Of a DNA stretch of 64,000 bases, positions 19,119 to 30,700 are shown one piece after another. The notes under the pieces were generated by a model. It was not told the DNA's origin. It saw only the letters and a list, made by a program, of their open reading frames with translations, and did no database searches. The translations under genes were made by a program, and so were the position numbers. This DNA comes from Photobacterium profundum (GTDB lineage: Bacteria; Pseudomonadota; Gammaproteobacteria; Enterobacterales; Vibrionaceae), in contig NZ_PYOD01000001.1 of assembly GCF_003026285.1 (NCBI RefSeq), positions 992,001 to 1,056,000 on the forward strand, in the 5' to 3' direction. Position 1 is the stretch's first letter, and each line of letters opens with the position of its first letter.

Positions 19119-19132
19119 TTGATCTAAATCAG
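19119..19132. promoter_or_regulatory. FNR/CRP-family-like half-palindrome between glyA and yitT-like gene
   Basis: TTGATCTAAATCAG matches the FNR consensus TTGAT-N4-ATCAA at nine of ten defined positions. It lies in the 400-base divergent region between glyA and the membrane protein at 19391. The rest of 19133-19375 is AT-rich without a gene that I can see. Confidence 0.5.
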
Positions 19133-19390
19133 ATACCCCTAAAATCATTTATTATTACAATTTCTTCATGTTTATTATTGATGCTGACATGAATTATTTT
19201 CATATTCCAGTAAACACATTAAGGATAGGAAACATTCACTCAATATAAATTCAAGAAAAAAACAAAAAAAATAATTTACAACTGTGTAAAAAAATTATTA
19301 CAGCTTCTATTTTTTTGCTTTTACCGTACTACTTCTTTCGATGAGGTTACACGATTAGAATTGCGCCCATAAATCATAAGGAGTTTTGTT

Positions 19391-20008
19391 TTGAGCGGTT
19401 CCAAGCATTCATTGAATGAGAATATTATTGCCATTCTCACAGGTACATTTATCGTTGCACAGGGAATATTTTTTCTTCAACAAGCAGACCTTTTAACGGG
19501 AGGCACAACAGGGCTAGCATTACTGCTTACCCAGTTTGTTGATGTGTCTTTTGGTAAGTTATATTTCTTAATGAATACGCCATTCTATCTCATGGCGTGG
19601 TTTCGTATGGGTAAATCATTTGCTATTACCAGCATCATTTCTGGTGGGCTAGTGTCTATTATTACTGACAACCTACACCTTGTATTAGAAATCAGCCGAT
19701 TAGACCCTATTTATTGTGCCATTCTCGGTGGGCTGTTAATGGGCTTAGGTATGCTAATACTCTTTCGTCATCGTACAAGTTTGGGTGGGTTCAATGTACT
19801 CGTTCTGTACTGCCAAGAAAAATTTGGTATTCCAGCGGGGAAAATGCAGATGGGAATTGATATCAGTATTTTAGTGTGTTCATTCTTCTTTGTAACACCA
19901 CTTGTACTCATGCTCTCGGTATTAGGCGCCGTGATGCTTAATCTTGTATTAGCCATGAACCATAAACCAAGCCGTTACAATTCAAGCACCGCGAAAGCAA
20001 GTGGCTGA
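19391..20008 (+). CDS. YitT-family integral membrane protein
   Basis: A 205-residue inner-membrane protein with five or six hydrophobic segments (about 10-30, 36-60, 68-95, 100-122, 145-185). TGTFIVAQGIFFLQQADLLTGGTTGLALLL and GGFNVLVLYCQEKFGIPAGKMQMGIDISI fit the N-terminal domain of YitT/DUF161 proteins; the C-terminal cytosolic domain of longer members is missing. The substrate is unknown. The start is TTG at 19391, supported by AAGGAG seven bases upstream. It is monocistronic, divergent from glyA. Confidence 0.78.
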   Translation: MSGSKHSLNENIIAILTGTFIVAQGIFFLQQADLLTGGTTGLALLLTQFVDVSFGKLYFLMNTPFYLMAWFRMGKSFAITSIISGGLVSIITDNLHLVLEISRLDPIYCAILGGLLMGLGMLILFRHRTSLGGFNVLVLYCQEKFGIPAGKMQMGIDISILVCSFFFVTPLVLMLSVLGAVMLNLVLAMNHKPSRYNSSTAKASG

Positions 20009-20040
20009 TTGTTATAGAAAATAAAATAGGTTCACTTAGC

Positions 20041-20072
20041 AAAAAGGCTTACCATTATGGTAAGCCTTTTTT
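20041..20072. terminator. Bidirectional terminator between yitT-like gene and glnB
   Basis: AAAAAGGCTTACCA (20041-20054) pairs with TGGTAAGCCTTTTT (20058-20071), with T-runs on both strands. It lies between convergent genes. Confidence 0.92.
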
Positions 20073-20104
20073 AGGACAAGATAACATATAGATATCGAAT
20101 CTAA

Positions 20105-20446
<342 letters not shown>

Positions 20447-20546
20447 TCATCGTCCTTTGCTGAGTATGGGTCTATTTATGAATACAGGTATGTCACGTAT
20501 AAACCTATTAACGTTAGCGCTATTATCACAGATTCAGCACTGTAAT

Positions 20547-20960
20547 TTAAGAGTTTTCCGTTTGTAGAATAGTATTAGAATCCATCATTCGTAATAATAA
20601 AAACACCGCAAAGAGCAACACTATGCTGTTCAGGGTGAGTATCGCAATACTTCGAAACTCGGGAGAAATAAGGCTAGGTAAAAATGGAATAATACTAATA
20701 CCAAAAAACATTGTGGCTGCAGGAATGAAAAAGTACAGTGGAATAAAGCCCCACATCATACCCCTAAATAACCCCGTAGTAGCGCAGATCCCAGAAAGTA
20801 ACACCAACATAGCAACAATACTCGGCACGATACCTACTTGGTTATAACTAAAGATAACCGTGAATGACTCTATATATCTGAGTAAGCAAGTAGCAACTAA
20901 TACTGCCAAGATCTTAGCTGCATTGGCTACATTTTTGTGTTTAAGATCGTCTAGTCCCAT
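20547..20960 (-). CDS. Unrecognised four-helix membrane protein
   Basis: A 137-residue protein with about four hydrophobic segments (residues 13-35, 43-62, 68-90, 103-124) and a short charged N terminus MGLDDLKHKN. AAGGATGAAAT directly before the ATG gives a good ribosome site, which supports a real gene. I do not recognise a family. It lies between glnB and purL on the same strand, with separate intergenic gaps of 103 and 286 bases, so no functional link can be claimed. Confidence 0.7.
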   Translation of the reverse strand: MGLDDLKHKNVANAAKILAVLVATCLLRYIESFTVIFSYNQVGIVPSIVAMLVLLSGICATTGLFRGMMWGFIPLYFFIPAATMFFGISIIPFLPSLISPEFRSIAILTLNSIVLLFAVFLLLRMMDSNTILQTENS

Positions 20961-21146
20961 ATTTCATCCTTGATAAGACCTTGAAAATGCATAAAACCAT
21001 GCATGTAATACAATTATACTTATTAGTAACATCTAATAAGTGTGACAGCTCTCAAAGTAAAAGTTCCATTTACCTGTGCAAGCCATTAATTCAATCATAA
21101 CTGCATTAGATCAAAAAACTCACTAAATTATTAATCTTCCGATAAT

Positions 21147-21178
21147 AAAAAACCGCCACCTAAACAAGGTGACGGTTT
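21147..21178 (-). terminator. Intrinsic terminator of purL
   Basis: On the minus strand AAACCGTCACC pairs with GGTGGCGGTTT (one G-U) around a 7-base loop, followed by TTTTATTATC. It lies 69 bases after the purL stop. The remaining gap up to 20961 holds no visible gene. Confidence 0.82.
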
Positions 21179-21246
21179 TAATGTGTTGAAATCAATACTG
21201 GTGATTTGACCTAATATCCATTAATCATGGATAGCCAATTTATAGA

Positions 21247-24200
21247 TTAACCAAGATTAACTCGAGCATTACGGAACATACGCATCCAAGGACTGTTCTC
21301 ATTCCAGTCATCAGGGTGCCATGAGTTAGCCACAGTACGGAATACACGCTCAGGGTGAGGCATCATAATCGTTACACGGCCATCAGTGGTTGTTAAGCCA
21401 GTAATACCATTTGGCGAACCGTTCGGGTTTGCTGGGTAGTTCTGAGTAACATTACCGAAGTTATCAAGGTAACGTAACGCAACAGTACCTGATTGCTCTA
21501 TCGCATTAAGGTGCTCACCATTACGTACTTCTACACGACCTTCACCATGAGAAACAGCGATTGGCATACGAGAACCAGCCATTTCGTTGAAGAACAACGA
21601 ATCACTCTTCTGTACTTCAACTAGGCTGAAGCGTGCTTCAAAGCGCTCAGATTCGTTACGAACAAAACGTGGCCACAGATCTGAACCAGGAATCAGCTCA
21701 CTTAAGTTCGACATCATCTGACAACCGTTACACACACCCAATGAGAATGTATCGTTACGCTTGAAGAATGCTTCAAATTGGTCACGAGCAATGTTATTAA
21801 ACAACACTGATTTAGCCCAACCTTCACCAGCACCCAATACGTCACCGTAAGAGAAGCCACCACAAGCAACAAGCCCATTGAAACCTTCTAGCTGAACATT
21901 GCCAGATAGAATATCACTCATGTGAACATCTTTGGCTTCAAAACCAGCACGGTCAAAAGCCGCTGCCATTTCAACATGAGAGTTAACACCCTGCTCACGT
22001 AGAATTGCCATTTGTGGTTTGGCACCTAAATTAATTGCCGGCGCATTAACTACTGATGCACTACTCTTTGGTGCTTTTGTAATAAATGGAGCAGCAATAA
22101 ATGGGGCGGCTACATCTTCATTAATGTCGAAGGTTAACTGAGCGCTAAGGCCTGGATCACTGCTATCTTTCTTCGCTTCAAACTCTTGCAATGCACCCGC
22201 TGGGTTATCACGCATCGCTTGCATCTGATATGTCGTTTCAGCCCAGACAGTACGAAGTTCAGTGCGGCTTTGCTCAAGAACGCGCTCATTGCCATTCCAG
22301 ATACGAACCACGTCTTCATCAACCACGGTACCTATAACATGGCTGCATGCTGTTAAGCCATGCGCAGCAAGTACTGATTTCACCGTATCGAGGTCTTCAG
22401 TACGAACTTGAAGTACAGCACCTAGCTCTTCATTAAAAAGCATTGCCAGTACATCGTCACATGCATCGCTTTCAGACGTATTAATGTCAACTTCAACACC
22501 AGTGTGACCCGCAAATGCCATTTCAGCCAGAGTTACATATAAACCACCATCACCACGGTCATGGTAAGCCAATACTTTTTCATTACGTATTAATGCTTGA
22601 ACTGCGTAGAAGAAGCCTTTAAGTAACTCAGGACTATCAACATCAGCAGGCTTGTCACCCAGTTGCTTGTAAACCTGAGCTAGTGCCGTCGCACCGAGAC
22701 GGTTTTGACCACAACCCAGATCAATCAAGATTAAACTTGATTCACCTTTATCGGTACGCAGCTGTGGCGTTACTGTTTTACGGACATCTTCAACACGACC
22801 AAACGCGGTAATCACTAACGATAACGGAGAAGTAACTTCTTTCTGCTCGCCATCTTGCTCCCACTTGGTTTTCATCGACATCGAATCTTTACCAACCGGA
22901 ATAGTTAAGCCAAGAGCAGGACACAACTCTTCACCTACCGCTTTAACAGCTTCGTATAAACCCGCATCTTCACCAGGGTGACCGGCTGGAGACATCCAGT
23001 TTGCCGATAGGTTAATACGCTTCATATCGCCAATGTCAGCACTGGCAATATTGGTAATCGCTTCACCAACGGCTAAACGAGCAGATGCGCCGAAATCAAG
23101 TAGGGCAACAGGCGTACGTTCACCCATCGACATTGCTTCGCCGTGGTAAGTATCATAACTCGCCGCTGTAACGGCACAGTTAGCAACGGGGACCTGCCAT
23201 GGACCGACCATCTGATCACGTGCAACTAAACCAGTTACGCTGCGATCACCAATCGTAATAAGGAACGTTTTCTCAGCAACAGCTGGTAAGCGTAATACAC
23301 GTTGTGTTGCAGCTTCTAATTCGATGCCAGTGCGGTCAATTGCCTGACCTTCAACTTTCAGTGTTTTTGCGTCACGATGCATTTTTGGTGCTTTACCTAA
23401 TAGAATATCCATAGGCATATCGATTGGCGTATTATCGAAATGTTCATCTTCAAGTGTTAGATGACGCTCTTCTGTGGCTTCACCAACAACGGCAAACGGG
23501 GCGCGTTCACGTTTACAAATAGCTTCAAATACGGCCAGATTTTCTGGTGCAACAGCCATAACATAACGTTCTTGCGATTCATTACACCAAATTTCTAGCG
23601 GGCTCATACCTGGTTCATCATTAGGTACATTACGTAGCTGGAATTTACCGCCACGTTCGCCATCATCGACAAGCTCAGGTAAGGCGTTTGAAATACCACC
23701 AGCACCTACATCGTGAATAAATGCGATTGGGTTATCATCACCCATCTGCCAGCAACGGTCGATCACTTCTTGGCAACGACGTTCCATTTCTGGGTTTTCA
23801 CGCTGTACTGATGCGAAATCTAAATCTTCTGCTGATTGACCAGACGCCATTGATGAAGCGGCGCCGCCGCCCAAACCAATGTTCATCGCTGGGCCACCAA
23901 GTACAATTAGCTTGGCACCAACTGGGATTTCTTTTTTCTGAACGTGATCGGCACGAATATTACCCATGCCACCAGCAATCATGATTGGCTTGTGGTAACC
24001 GCGAATCTCTTCGCCATTATGCGACGTCACTTTTTCTTCGTATGTACGGAAGTAACCTAGTAAGTTAGGACGACCAAATTCATTATTGAATGCCGCCCCA
24101 CCGAGTGGACCTTCCAGCATAATATCTAATGCGGTAACGATACGACCCGGCTTACCGAAGTCTGTTTCCCAAGGCTGTTCAAAACCAGGCACACGTAAAT

Positions 24201-25215
24201 TAGATACAGTAAAACCAACCAAACCAGCTTTTGGTTTACCGCCAAGACCTGTTGCGCCTTCATCTCGAATTTCACCACCAGAACCGGTAGATGCACCAGG
24301 CCATGGTGAAATCGCCGTTGGGTGGTTATGTGTTTCTACTTTCATCAGAATATGGGCAGCTTCCTGATGGTAGTTATATTGGCGAGATTCAGGGTTAGGG
24401 AAAAAGCGCCCTACTTCTGAACCTTTCATCACTGCTGCATTATCTTTATATGCCGACAGAACGTGCTCATGATTTTTTTCGTAGGTGTTCTTTATCATCT
24501 TAAACAATGACTTTTCTTGCTCGACACCGTCGATAGTCCAATCAGCATTAAAGATTTTATGGCGACAGTGCTCAGAGTTCGCTTGAGCAAACATCATTAA
24601 TTCAATATCGTTAGGATTGCGACCTAACATCGTGAAATTTTCGACTAAGTAGTCAATTTCATCTTCAGCTAATGCTAAGCCCAATTTTAGGTTGGCATCT
24701 TCCAATGCCCTACGACCACCGACCAAGATATCAACACTTTGAACCGGAGCTGGCTCTGCTTGGGCAAATAATGCGGTTGCAGAATCTACATCAGTAAAGA
24801 CAACTTCCATCATACGATCATGGATCAGAGCTTTTAACTCTGTAAGTTGTGCATTCGTAAGGTCTGCTGTTACTTCGATGTAGTAAGCCGTACCACGCTC
24901 TAAACGCTTAACGTTACCTAACGCACAGTTCTGCGCGATATCGGTGGACTTAGAAGACCATGGAGAGATAGTACCAGGACGAGGAGTAACAAGGAGCATA
25001 GTGCCAGTAGGCTCATGCTCTGCGATCGTCGGACCATATGTAAGCAGGCTCGCAAGCTTGCTTTGCTCATCTGAATTCAGGGGAGCAGAGACATCAGCAA
25101 AGTGCATGAACTCGGCATAAATGCCGGACACAGGTAGATTTAACTCGCGACAACGCTCTAATAGCTTATTAACGCGAAACTCAGATAGTGCGGGTGAACC
25201 ACGCAAAATTTCCAT
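21247..25215 (-). CDS. purL: Phosphoribosylformylglycinamidine synthase (FGAM synthetase), large fused form
   Basis: PurL performs the fourth step of purine synthesis, using glutamine and ATP to convert FGAR to FGAM. At 1322 residues it is the large single-chain type: an N-terminal PurS-like region, two PurM-like halves (with [16 protein letters not shown] in the first and a second ATP-grasp-like half), and a C-terminal class I glutaminase with the nucleophile in GVCNGCQMM and the catalytic histidine in MPHPERVFR. It is about 27 residues longer than the Escherichia coli enzyme as I recall it, mainly from a longer linker before the glutaminase. A PurR box lies upstream. Confidence 0.97.
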   Translation of the reverse strand: MEILRGSPALSEFRVNKLLERCRELNLPVSGIYAEFMHFADVSAPLNSDEQSKLASLLTYGPTIAEHEPTGTMLLVTPRPGTISPWSSKSTDIAQNCALGNVKRLERGTAYYIEVTADLTNAQLTELKALIHDRMMEVVFTDVDSATALFAQAEPAPVQSVDILVGGRRALEDANLKLGLALAEDEIDYLVENFTMLGRNPNDIELMMFAQANSEHCRHKIFNADWTIDGVEQEKSLFKMIKNTYEKNHEHVLSAYKDNAAVMKGSEVGRFFPNPESRQYNYHQEAAHILMKVETHNHPTAISPWPGASTGSGGEIRDEGATGLGGKPKAGLVGFTVSNLRVPGFEQPWETDFGKPGRIVTALDIMLEGPLGGAAFNNEFGRPNLLGYFRTYEEKVTSHNGEEIRGYHKPIMIAGGMGNIRADHVQKKEIPVGAKLIVLGGPAMNIGLGGGAASSMASGQSAEDLDFASVQRENPEMERRCQEVIDRCWQMGDDNPIAFIHDVGAGGISNALPELVDDGERGGKFQLRNVPNDEPGMSPLEIWCNESQERYVMAVAPENLAVFEAICKRERAPFAVVGEATEERHLTLEDEHFDNTPIDMPMDILLGKAPKMHRDAKTLKVEGQAIDRTGIELEAATQRVLRLPAVAEKTFLITIGDRSVTGLVARDQMVGPWQVPVANCAVTAASYDTYHGEAMSMGERTPVALLDFGASARLAVGEAITNIASADIGDMKRINLSANWMSPAGHPGEDAGLYEAVKAVGEELCPALGLTIPVGKDSMSMKTKWEQDGEQKEVTSPLSLVITAFGRVEDVRKTVTPQLRTDKGESSLILIDLGCGQNRLGATALAQVYKQLGDKPADVDSPELLKGFFYAVQALIRNEKVLAYHDRGDGGLYVTLAEMAFAGHTGVEVDINTSESDACDDVLAMLFNEELGAVLQVRTEDLDTVKSVLAAHGLTACSHVIGTVVDEDVVRIWNGNERVLEQSRTELRTVWAETTYQMQAMRDNPAGALQEFEAKKDSSDPGLSAQLTFDINEDVAAPFIAAPFITKAPKSSASVVNAPAINLGAKPQMAILREQGVNSHVEMAAAFDRAGFEAKDVHMSDILSGNVQLEGFNGLVACGGFSYGDVLGAGEGWAKSVLFNNIARDQFEAFFKRNDTFSLGVCNGCQMMSNLSELIPGSDLWPRFVRNESERFEARFSLVEVQKSDSLFFNEMAGSRMPIAVSHGEGRVEVRNGEHLNAIEQSGTVALRYLDNFGNVTQNYPANPNGSPNGITGLTTTDGRVTIMMPHPERVFRTVANSWHPDDWNENSPWMRMFRNARVNLG

Positions 25216-25362
25216 GTGCGTACTACTCTCGATTAGCTAGTTGAATGAAGGTGATATTGGCCTAACACCCAACAAATATGGGTTTATTACGTCAATGTCA
25301 CCTTTACCACTTTCGCGACTTTTTAGTACTTGAAAGTGAGTACATGGATTACGATGGAGCAC

Positions 25363-25413
25363 AGTATAAAGGAATTTTTTTTGTGACGTAACTCCTGACG
25401 CAACCGTTTGCGC
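25363..25413 (-). promoter_or_regulatory. purL promoter with PurR operator
   Basis: ACGCAACCGTTTGCGC at 25398-25413 matches the PurR consensus closely. On the minus strand a TATACT -10-like hexamer lies at 25363-25368, about 40 bases nearer to purL. The -35 element is weak. Operator identity is inferred from purL in enterobacteria. Confidence 0.8.
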
Positions 25414-25414
25414 G

Positions 25415-25441
25415 TTTTTTTTACAACAACTGTAAAAAAAA
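25415..25441. repeat. AT-rich perfect inverted repeat beside the purL operator
   Basis: TTTTTTTTACA (25415-25425) and TGTAAAAAAAA (25431-25441) are exact reverse complements around ACAAC, immediately next to the PurR box. It could be a curved or cruciform-prone upstream element. No protein site is recognised. The remaining 25442-25561 contains no evident gene. Confidence 0.6.
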
Positions 25442-25561
25442 AGATTTAAACCCGTTTTGAGACACACATTAACGAATTCATACAGAGTTCAAAGCAGAGT
25501 CTCTTTGCTGTAGTGCCGACCTTTGGTATAAAGAACACCAAATAATAATGATGAGCATGTT

Positions 25562-27106
25562 TTGTTGAGTAATAATTCGTTAATTACAAAGTTCCGAGAG
25601 CTCTTTGCCGCCACATTGGTATTAACATTGCTTTCTGGATGCCAATGGCAAGATGATAACTTGACCGATCTTGAAAAGATCCGTGAAAGCGGTGTTATCC
25701 GAGTAGGAACATTAAATAATCAGCTGTCTTATTACATTGGTAATGATGGACCAACAGGGCTTGATTATGAATTGGCTCAGCGCTTCGCCCAAAAGCTGGG
25801 GGTAAAGCTAGAGATGCAACCTATGTTTACCCTTTCTGGTTTATTCCCCTCTCTCGAACGTGGTGATATTGATGTCGTAGCGGCAGGCCTCACTATATCT
25901 AAAGACCGTATCGCAGATTATCACGCAGCCCCTGCTTATTATTATGCTAGCCAGATTGTTGTGTATAAAAATGGACAGTGGCGCCCAAGGAAACCTGCGG
26001 ATTTAGCCCTCAATAAAGGTTCGTTAAGTGTCGTAAAAGGCTCTAGTCATGAAAAACGCTTAATCGAACTGAAAGAAATTTATCCTGATTTAACTTGGGA
26101 CTCGATTGAAGAAACCGACTCTGATGAGCTACTACGCTTAGTGGCGAAAGGGGAACTTGATTTTACGATTGCCGATTCTGTTGATGTTGCACTAAGTCAG
26201 CGTATTCATCCCGATGTCGCAATTGCAATGGAACTGACCGAAGATGAACCGATTGCATGGTTTGTCAACAAATCAACGGATGATAGCCTGTACGCTCTGC
26301 TCATTGAATTTTTTGGTGAAATCAAACAAAGTGGTGAATTGGCTCAATTAGAAGAAAAATATTTCGGCCATGTTGGCAGTTTTGATTATGTCGATACGCG
26401 TGCATTTTTACGGGCGATTGAAAGTAAATTGCCCCGCTGGGAATCGTTATTTAAGAAGTACGCTAATGAGTTTGATTGGCGCTTAATTGCTGCGTTGTCC
26501 TACCAGGAATCCCATTGGAACCCACAAGCCGTATCGCCTACAGGTGTGCGCGGTATGATGATGTTAACCTTACCGACAGCCAAATCAGTTGGGGTTAAAA
26601 ACCGCCTAGACCCAGAACAAAGTATTCGTGGTGGTGCAGAGTACTTACGCAAAATGATTAGCCGAGTACCCGACAGTATCGAAAGCCATGAAAAAGTGTG
26701 GTTTGCGCTTGCTTCTTATAATGTTGGCTTTGGTCACATGATGGATGCGCGTCGCCTTACCCACAAGCAAGGTGGTAACCAAGATACCTGGACCGACGTC
26801 AAACAACGCCTACCCTTATTACGCCAACGTAAATACTACCAGCAAAGCCGCTATGGCTATGCCCGTGGTGATGAAGCCTTAAATTATGTCGAAAATATTC
26901 GCCGCTACTATCAAAGCATCATTGGCTATGAACAAGCGCACAGCCACGATTATGATAGTGATGATGTACAAGTAGTTGATGGCTTGCAGACAATTACCTT
27001 ACCGCCCGTGCCACCAAGACAAGCTAATGTGGATGGTTCACTAAACAATGAAGCAGCAATCAGCAGTGCAGAAAATACAATAGAAGATCCCGAGCCATCA
27101 CAATAA
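25562..27106 (+). CDS. mltF: Membrane-bound lytic murein transglycosylase F
   Basis: MltF cleaves peptidoglycan glycan strands to anhydro-muropeptides at the outer membrane. The 514-residue protein has a lipobox LLSGC (acylated Cys27), a periplasmic amino-acid-binding-like domain (about 35-272; GVIRVGTLNNQLSYYIG, GPTGLDYELAQRFAQ), and a Slt/lysozyme-like domain with catalytic Glu316 in ALSYQESHWNP plus GVRGMMMLTLPTAKSVG. The start is TTG at 25562 or at 25565. It stands alone, divergent from purL. The C-terminal 60 residues are low-complexity and acidic. Confidence 0.94.
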   Translation: MLSNNSLITKFRELFAATLVLTLLSGCQWQDDNLTDLEKIRESGVIRVGTLNNQLSYYIGNDGPTGLDYELAQRFAQKLGVKLEMQPMFTLSGLFPSLERGDIDVVAAGLTISKDRIADYHAAPAYYYASQIVVYKNGQWRPRKPADLALNKGSLSVVKGSSHEKRLIELKEIYPDLTWDSIEETDSDELLRLVAKGELDFTIADSVDVALSQRIHPDVAIAMELTEDEPIAWFVNKSTDDSLYALLIEFFGEIKQSGELAQLEEKYFGHVGSFDYVDTRAFLRAIESKLPRWESLFKKYANEFDWRLIAALSYQESHWNPQAVSPTGVRGMMMLTLPTAKSVGVKNRLDPEQSIRGGAEYLRKMISRVPDSIESHEKVWFALASYNVGFGHMMDARRLTHKQGGNQDTWTDVKQRLPLLRQRKYYQQSRYGYARGDEALNYVENIRRYYQSIIGYEQAHSHDYDSDDVQVVDGLQTITLPPVPPRQANVDGSLNNEAAISSAENTIEDPEPSQ

Positions 27107-27149
27107 ACCAGTAACAAGCAATGTGATCAATCTTCCTACTCATACAAAA

Positions 27150-27186
27150 ACAGTCCTGTATTACTCATTATGGTAATCAGGGCTGT
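27150..27186. terminator. Imperfect hairpin terminator downstream of mltF
   Basis: ACAG-CCTG-ATTAC (27150-27165) pairs with GTAAT-CAGG-CTGT (27172-27186) with small bulges. A T-rich tail follows on the plus strand (GTGTTTTAT) and TTTTTG on the minus strand. Confidence 0.65.
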
Positions 27187-27350
27187 GTGTTTTATGACCG
27201 AAGGGTCAACTATGTAAAGTTATTGCACTAAGATGGGATCGGGATCGTACGTGATTTTCAATAAGTAGGTAACAATCAAGCCATATGCATCAACGGATGC
27301 AATGCGTTCTGTGAACAATCATTTTCACAGTTTTTCAAAAGAGAAATGCT

Positions 27351-27503
27351 ATGAGAATATCCAAACAAAAATCGACGGCTAATAACTTTAAAAAACACAT
27401 GACATCAGCGGCAACACGCCGAAAGCGCCTGAGTGTCAATATTCGTCGTAAGATTCTTTGGCGCCAACGCACTTATGTACTCTCGGCAGTACTGGCAGAT
27501 TAA
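27351..27503 (+). CDS. Possible small, strongly basic 50-residue protein
   Basis: An ATG at 27351 opens a 50-codon frame ending in TAA at 27501-27503. The product starts MRISKQKSTANNFKKHM; about 14 of 50 residues are Arg or Lys, concentrated in TRRKRLSVNIRRKILWRQR (23-40). A GAGA ribosome-site-like element precedes it, and a strong terminator begins 19 bases after the stop. It is flanked by terminators on both sides, as expected of an independent small gene. I do not recognise a family. The basic character suggests RNA, ribosome or DNA contact, but that is inference. Confidence 0.5.
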   Translation: MRISKQKSTANNFKKHMTSAATRRKRLSVNIRRKILWRQRTYVLSAVLAD

Positions 27504-27521
27504 GTCTGCGTTATCCATGTA

Positions 27522-27566
27522 AGAAAACAAGAAGCCCAGTTCAATTGACCGGGCTTCTTGTTTTCT
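27522..27566. terminator. Strong bidirectional terminator between the small ORF and tadA
   Basis: A 16-bp perfect stem AGAAAACAAGAAGCCC (27522-27537) / GGGCTTCTTGTTTTCT (27551-27566) with a 13-base loop. T-rich ends occur on both strands. It serves tadA from the right and the small ORF from the left. Confidence 0.88.
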
Positions 27567-27602
27567 AACTAAAGATTCAAACTAGGCATTATGCCAAATC
27601 TA

Positions 27603-28169
<567 letters not shown>

Positions 28170-28354
28170 TCAAGATACTAGCTGCGGTGATAACAGCTTA
28201 CATTTTCCCCTCACAGTACAGCCTCATTTCAGTGACACTTTCACGCTTGTATTCAAACAAACATTACATTGTTTCACCTGAGTAAAAGTGATTTGCTATT
28301 TAGCCTAATTATCATCGAGCCAGAAATAAATATAATATCTCCCATCGGAACAAA

Positions 28355-28380
28355 TGACGAAAAACGATATTTATTCGTCA
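28355..28380. promoter_or_regulatory. Candidate operator upstream of frmA
   Basis: TGACGAA (28355-28361) and TTCGTCA (28374-28380) form a perfect 7-bp inverted repeat with a 12-base spacer, about 100 bases upstream of frmA. The overall size (26 bp) would suit a dimeric regulator. No frmR or LysR gene is adjacent. The rest of 28164-28480 shows no gene. Confidence 0.45.
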
Positions 28381-28465
28381 CTATAAGAATTCTCACCTAC
28401 TGTGTATAAGTGGGAATACTATCAAAAAATAATAGGCCTGATTACTCACGTTGTGATTAGCCTAA

Positions 28466-29611
<1,146 letters not shown>

Positions 29612-29716
29612 CCTGTAGATCAAACGTAACGGCGATTATAACGCACGTTCTAATTGAACTATTCAAGCGCTGCTCTGGCAGCGCTTTTTAATATCTACTT
29701 AATTAAAGGCTATCCA

Positions 29717-30559
29717 ATGACTTTAGAGAATGTCAGCTCCAACAAAAGTTTTGGCGGTTGGAACAAACAATATACTCACCGTTCGACTGCATTAAACTGC
29801 AATATGCGCTTTGCCATTTACTTACCACCGCAAATTGCCAGTGGTAAAAAAGTACCAGTACTGTATTGGTTGTCAGGCCTAACATGTACCGATGAAAACT
29901 TCATGCACAAAGCAGGCGCACAACGCCTAGCTGCTGAATTAGGTATGGCTATTGTTGCCCCAGATACGAGCCCACGCGGTGACGATGTTGCTGATGATGC
30001 CGATGGTAGCTATGACTTTGGGTTAGGTGCCGGCTTTTATGTCAATGCCACGCAAGCGCCCTTTAACCGTCATTACCAGATGTATGATTATGTAGTTAAC
30101 GAACTGCCTGCTCTAATTGAAGCAAACTTCCCTGTAACCCAACAACGTGCTATCAGCGGTCACTCTATGGGGGGGCATGGTGCATTAACGATTGCACTGA
30201 AAAACCCAGCACGCTTTAGTTCGGTATCGGCATTCAGCCCAATAGTGAACCCTATGCAATGCCCATGGGGACAAAAAGCATTCAGTGGTTACCTAGGTAA
30301 AGACACCGAACAATGGAAAGCCTACGACACAACTGAGCTCATGAAACACACGGATGCTCGACTACCTGCATTAGTTGATCAAGGCGATCAAGACAATTTC
30401 ATGGCAGAACAGTTAAAGCCGGAAGCATTGGTCACTGTGGCCAAAAGTGTCGGCTACCCATTAGAACTACGCATGCAAGAAGGCTACGACCACAGCTATT
30501 TCTTCATCGCGAGCTTTATTGAAGATCACTTACGCTTCCACGCTAAGCACTTTGCTTAA
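29717..30559 (+). CDS. frmB: S-formylglutathione hydrolase
   Basis: This alpha/beta hydrolase releases formate and glutathione from S-formylglutathione. The 280-residue protein carries the nucleophile elbow GHSMGGHGAL, the oxyanion segment YWLSGLTCTDENFMHKAG, PDTSPRGDDV, and the terminal histidine region GYDHSYFFIASFIEDH. The start at 29717 (MTLENVSSNKSFGGWNK) matches the usual N terminus; the frame is open further upstream (29654) without a good start. It lies 105 bases after frmA on the same strand, probably in one transcript. Confidence 0.95.
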   Translation: MTLENVSSNKSFGGWNKQYTHRSTALNCNMRFAIYLPPQIASGKKVPVLYWLSGLTCTDENFMHKAGAQRLAAELGMAIVAPDTSPRGDDVADDADGSYDFGLGAGFYVNATQAPFNRHYQMYDYVVNELPALIEANFPVTQQRAISGHSMGGHGALTIALKNPARFSSVSAFSPIVNPMQCPWGQKAFSGYLGKDTEQWKAYDTTELMKHTDARLPALVDQGDQDNFMAEQLKPEALVTVAKSVGYPLELRMQEGYDHSYFFIASFIEDHLRFHAKHFA

Positions 30560-30623
30560 TCACTGATCTTTACCAGCAAGACTAAACAGATACTTAGTTT
30601 AAGTTGGTATAAACAATACAAAT

Positions 30624-30651
30624 AAAAAAGCCTCGCATGCGAGGCTTTTTT
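30624..30651. terminator. Bidirectional terminator between frmB and abgT-like gene
   Basis: A 28-bp palindromic stretch: GCCTCGC/GCGAGGC (30630-30645) flanked by six A and six T. It serves both convergent genes. Confidence 0.93.
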
Positions 30652-30700
30652 CATTATAGAGCTAGAAATAACAGGCCAGCTCTAACGCATATAACTGATA

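Noticed and set aside
27307..27335. The TGTGAA/TTCACA repeat as a CRP site
   Set aside because: The spacing between TGTGA and TCACA is ten bases rather than six.
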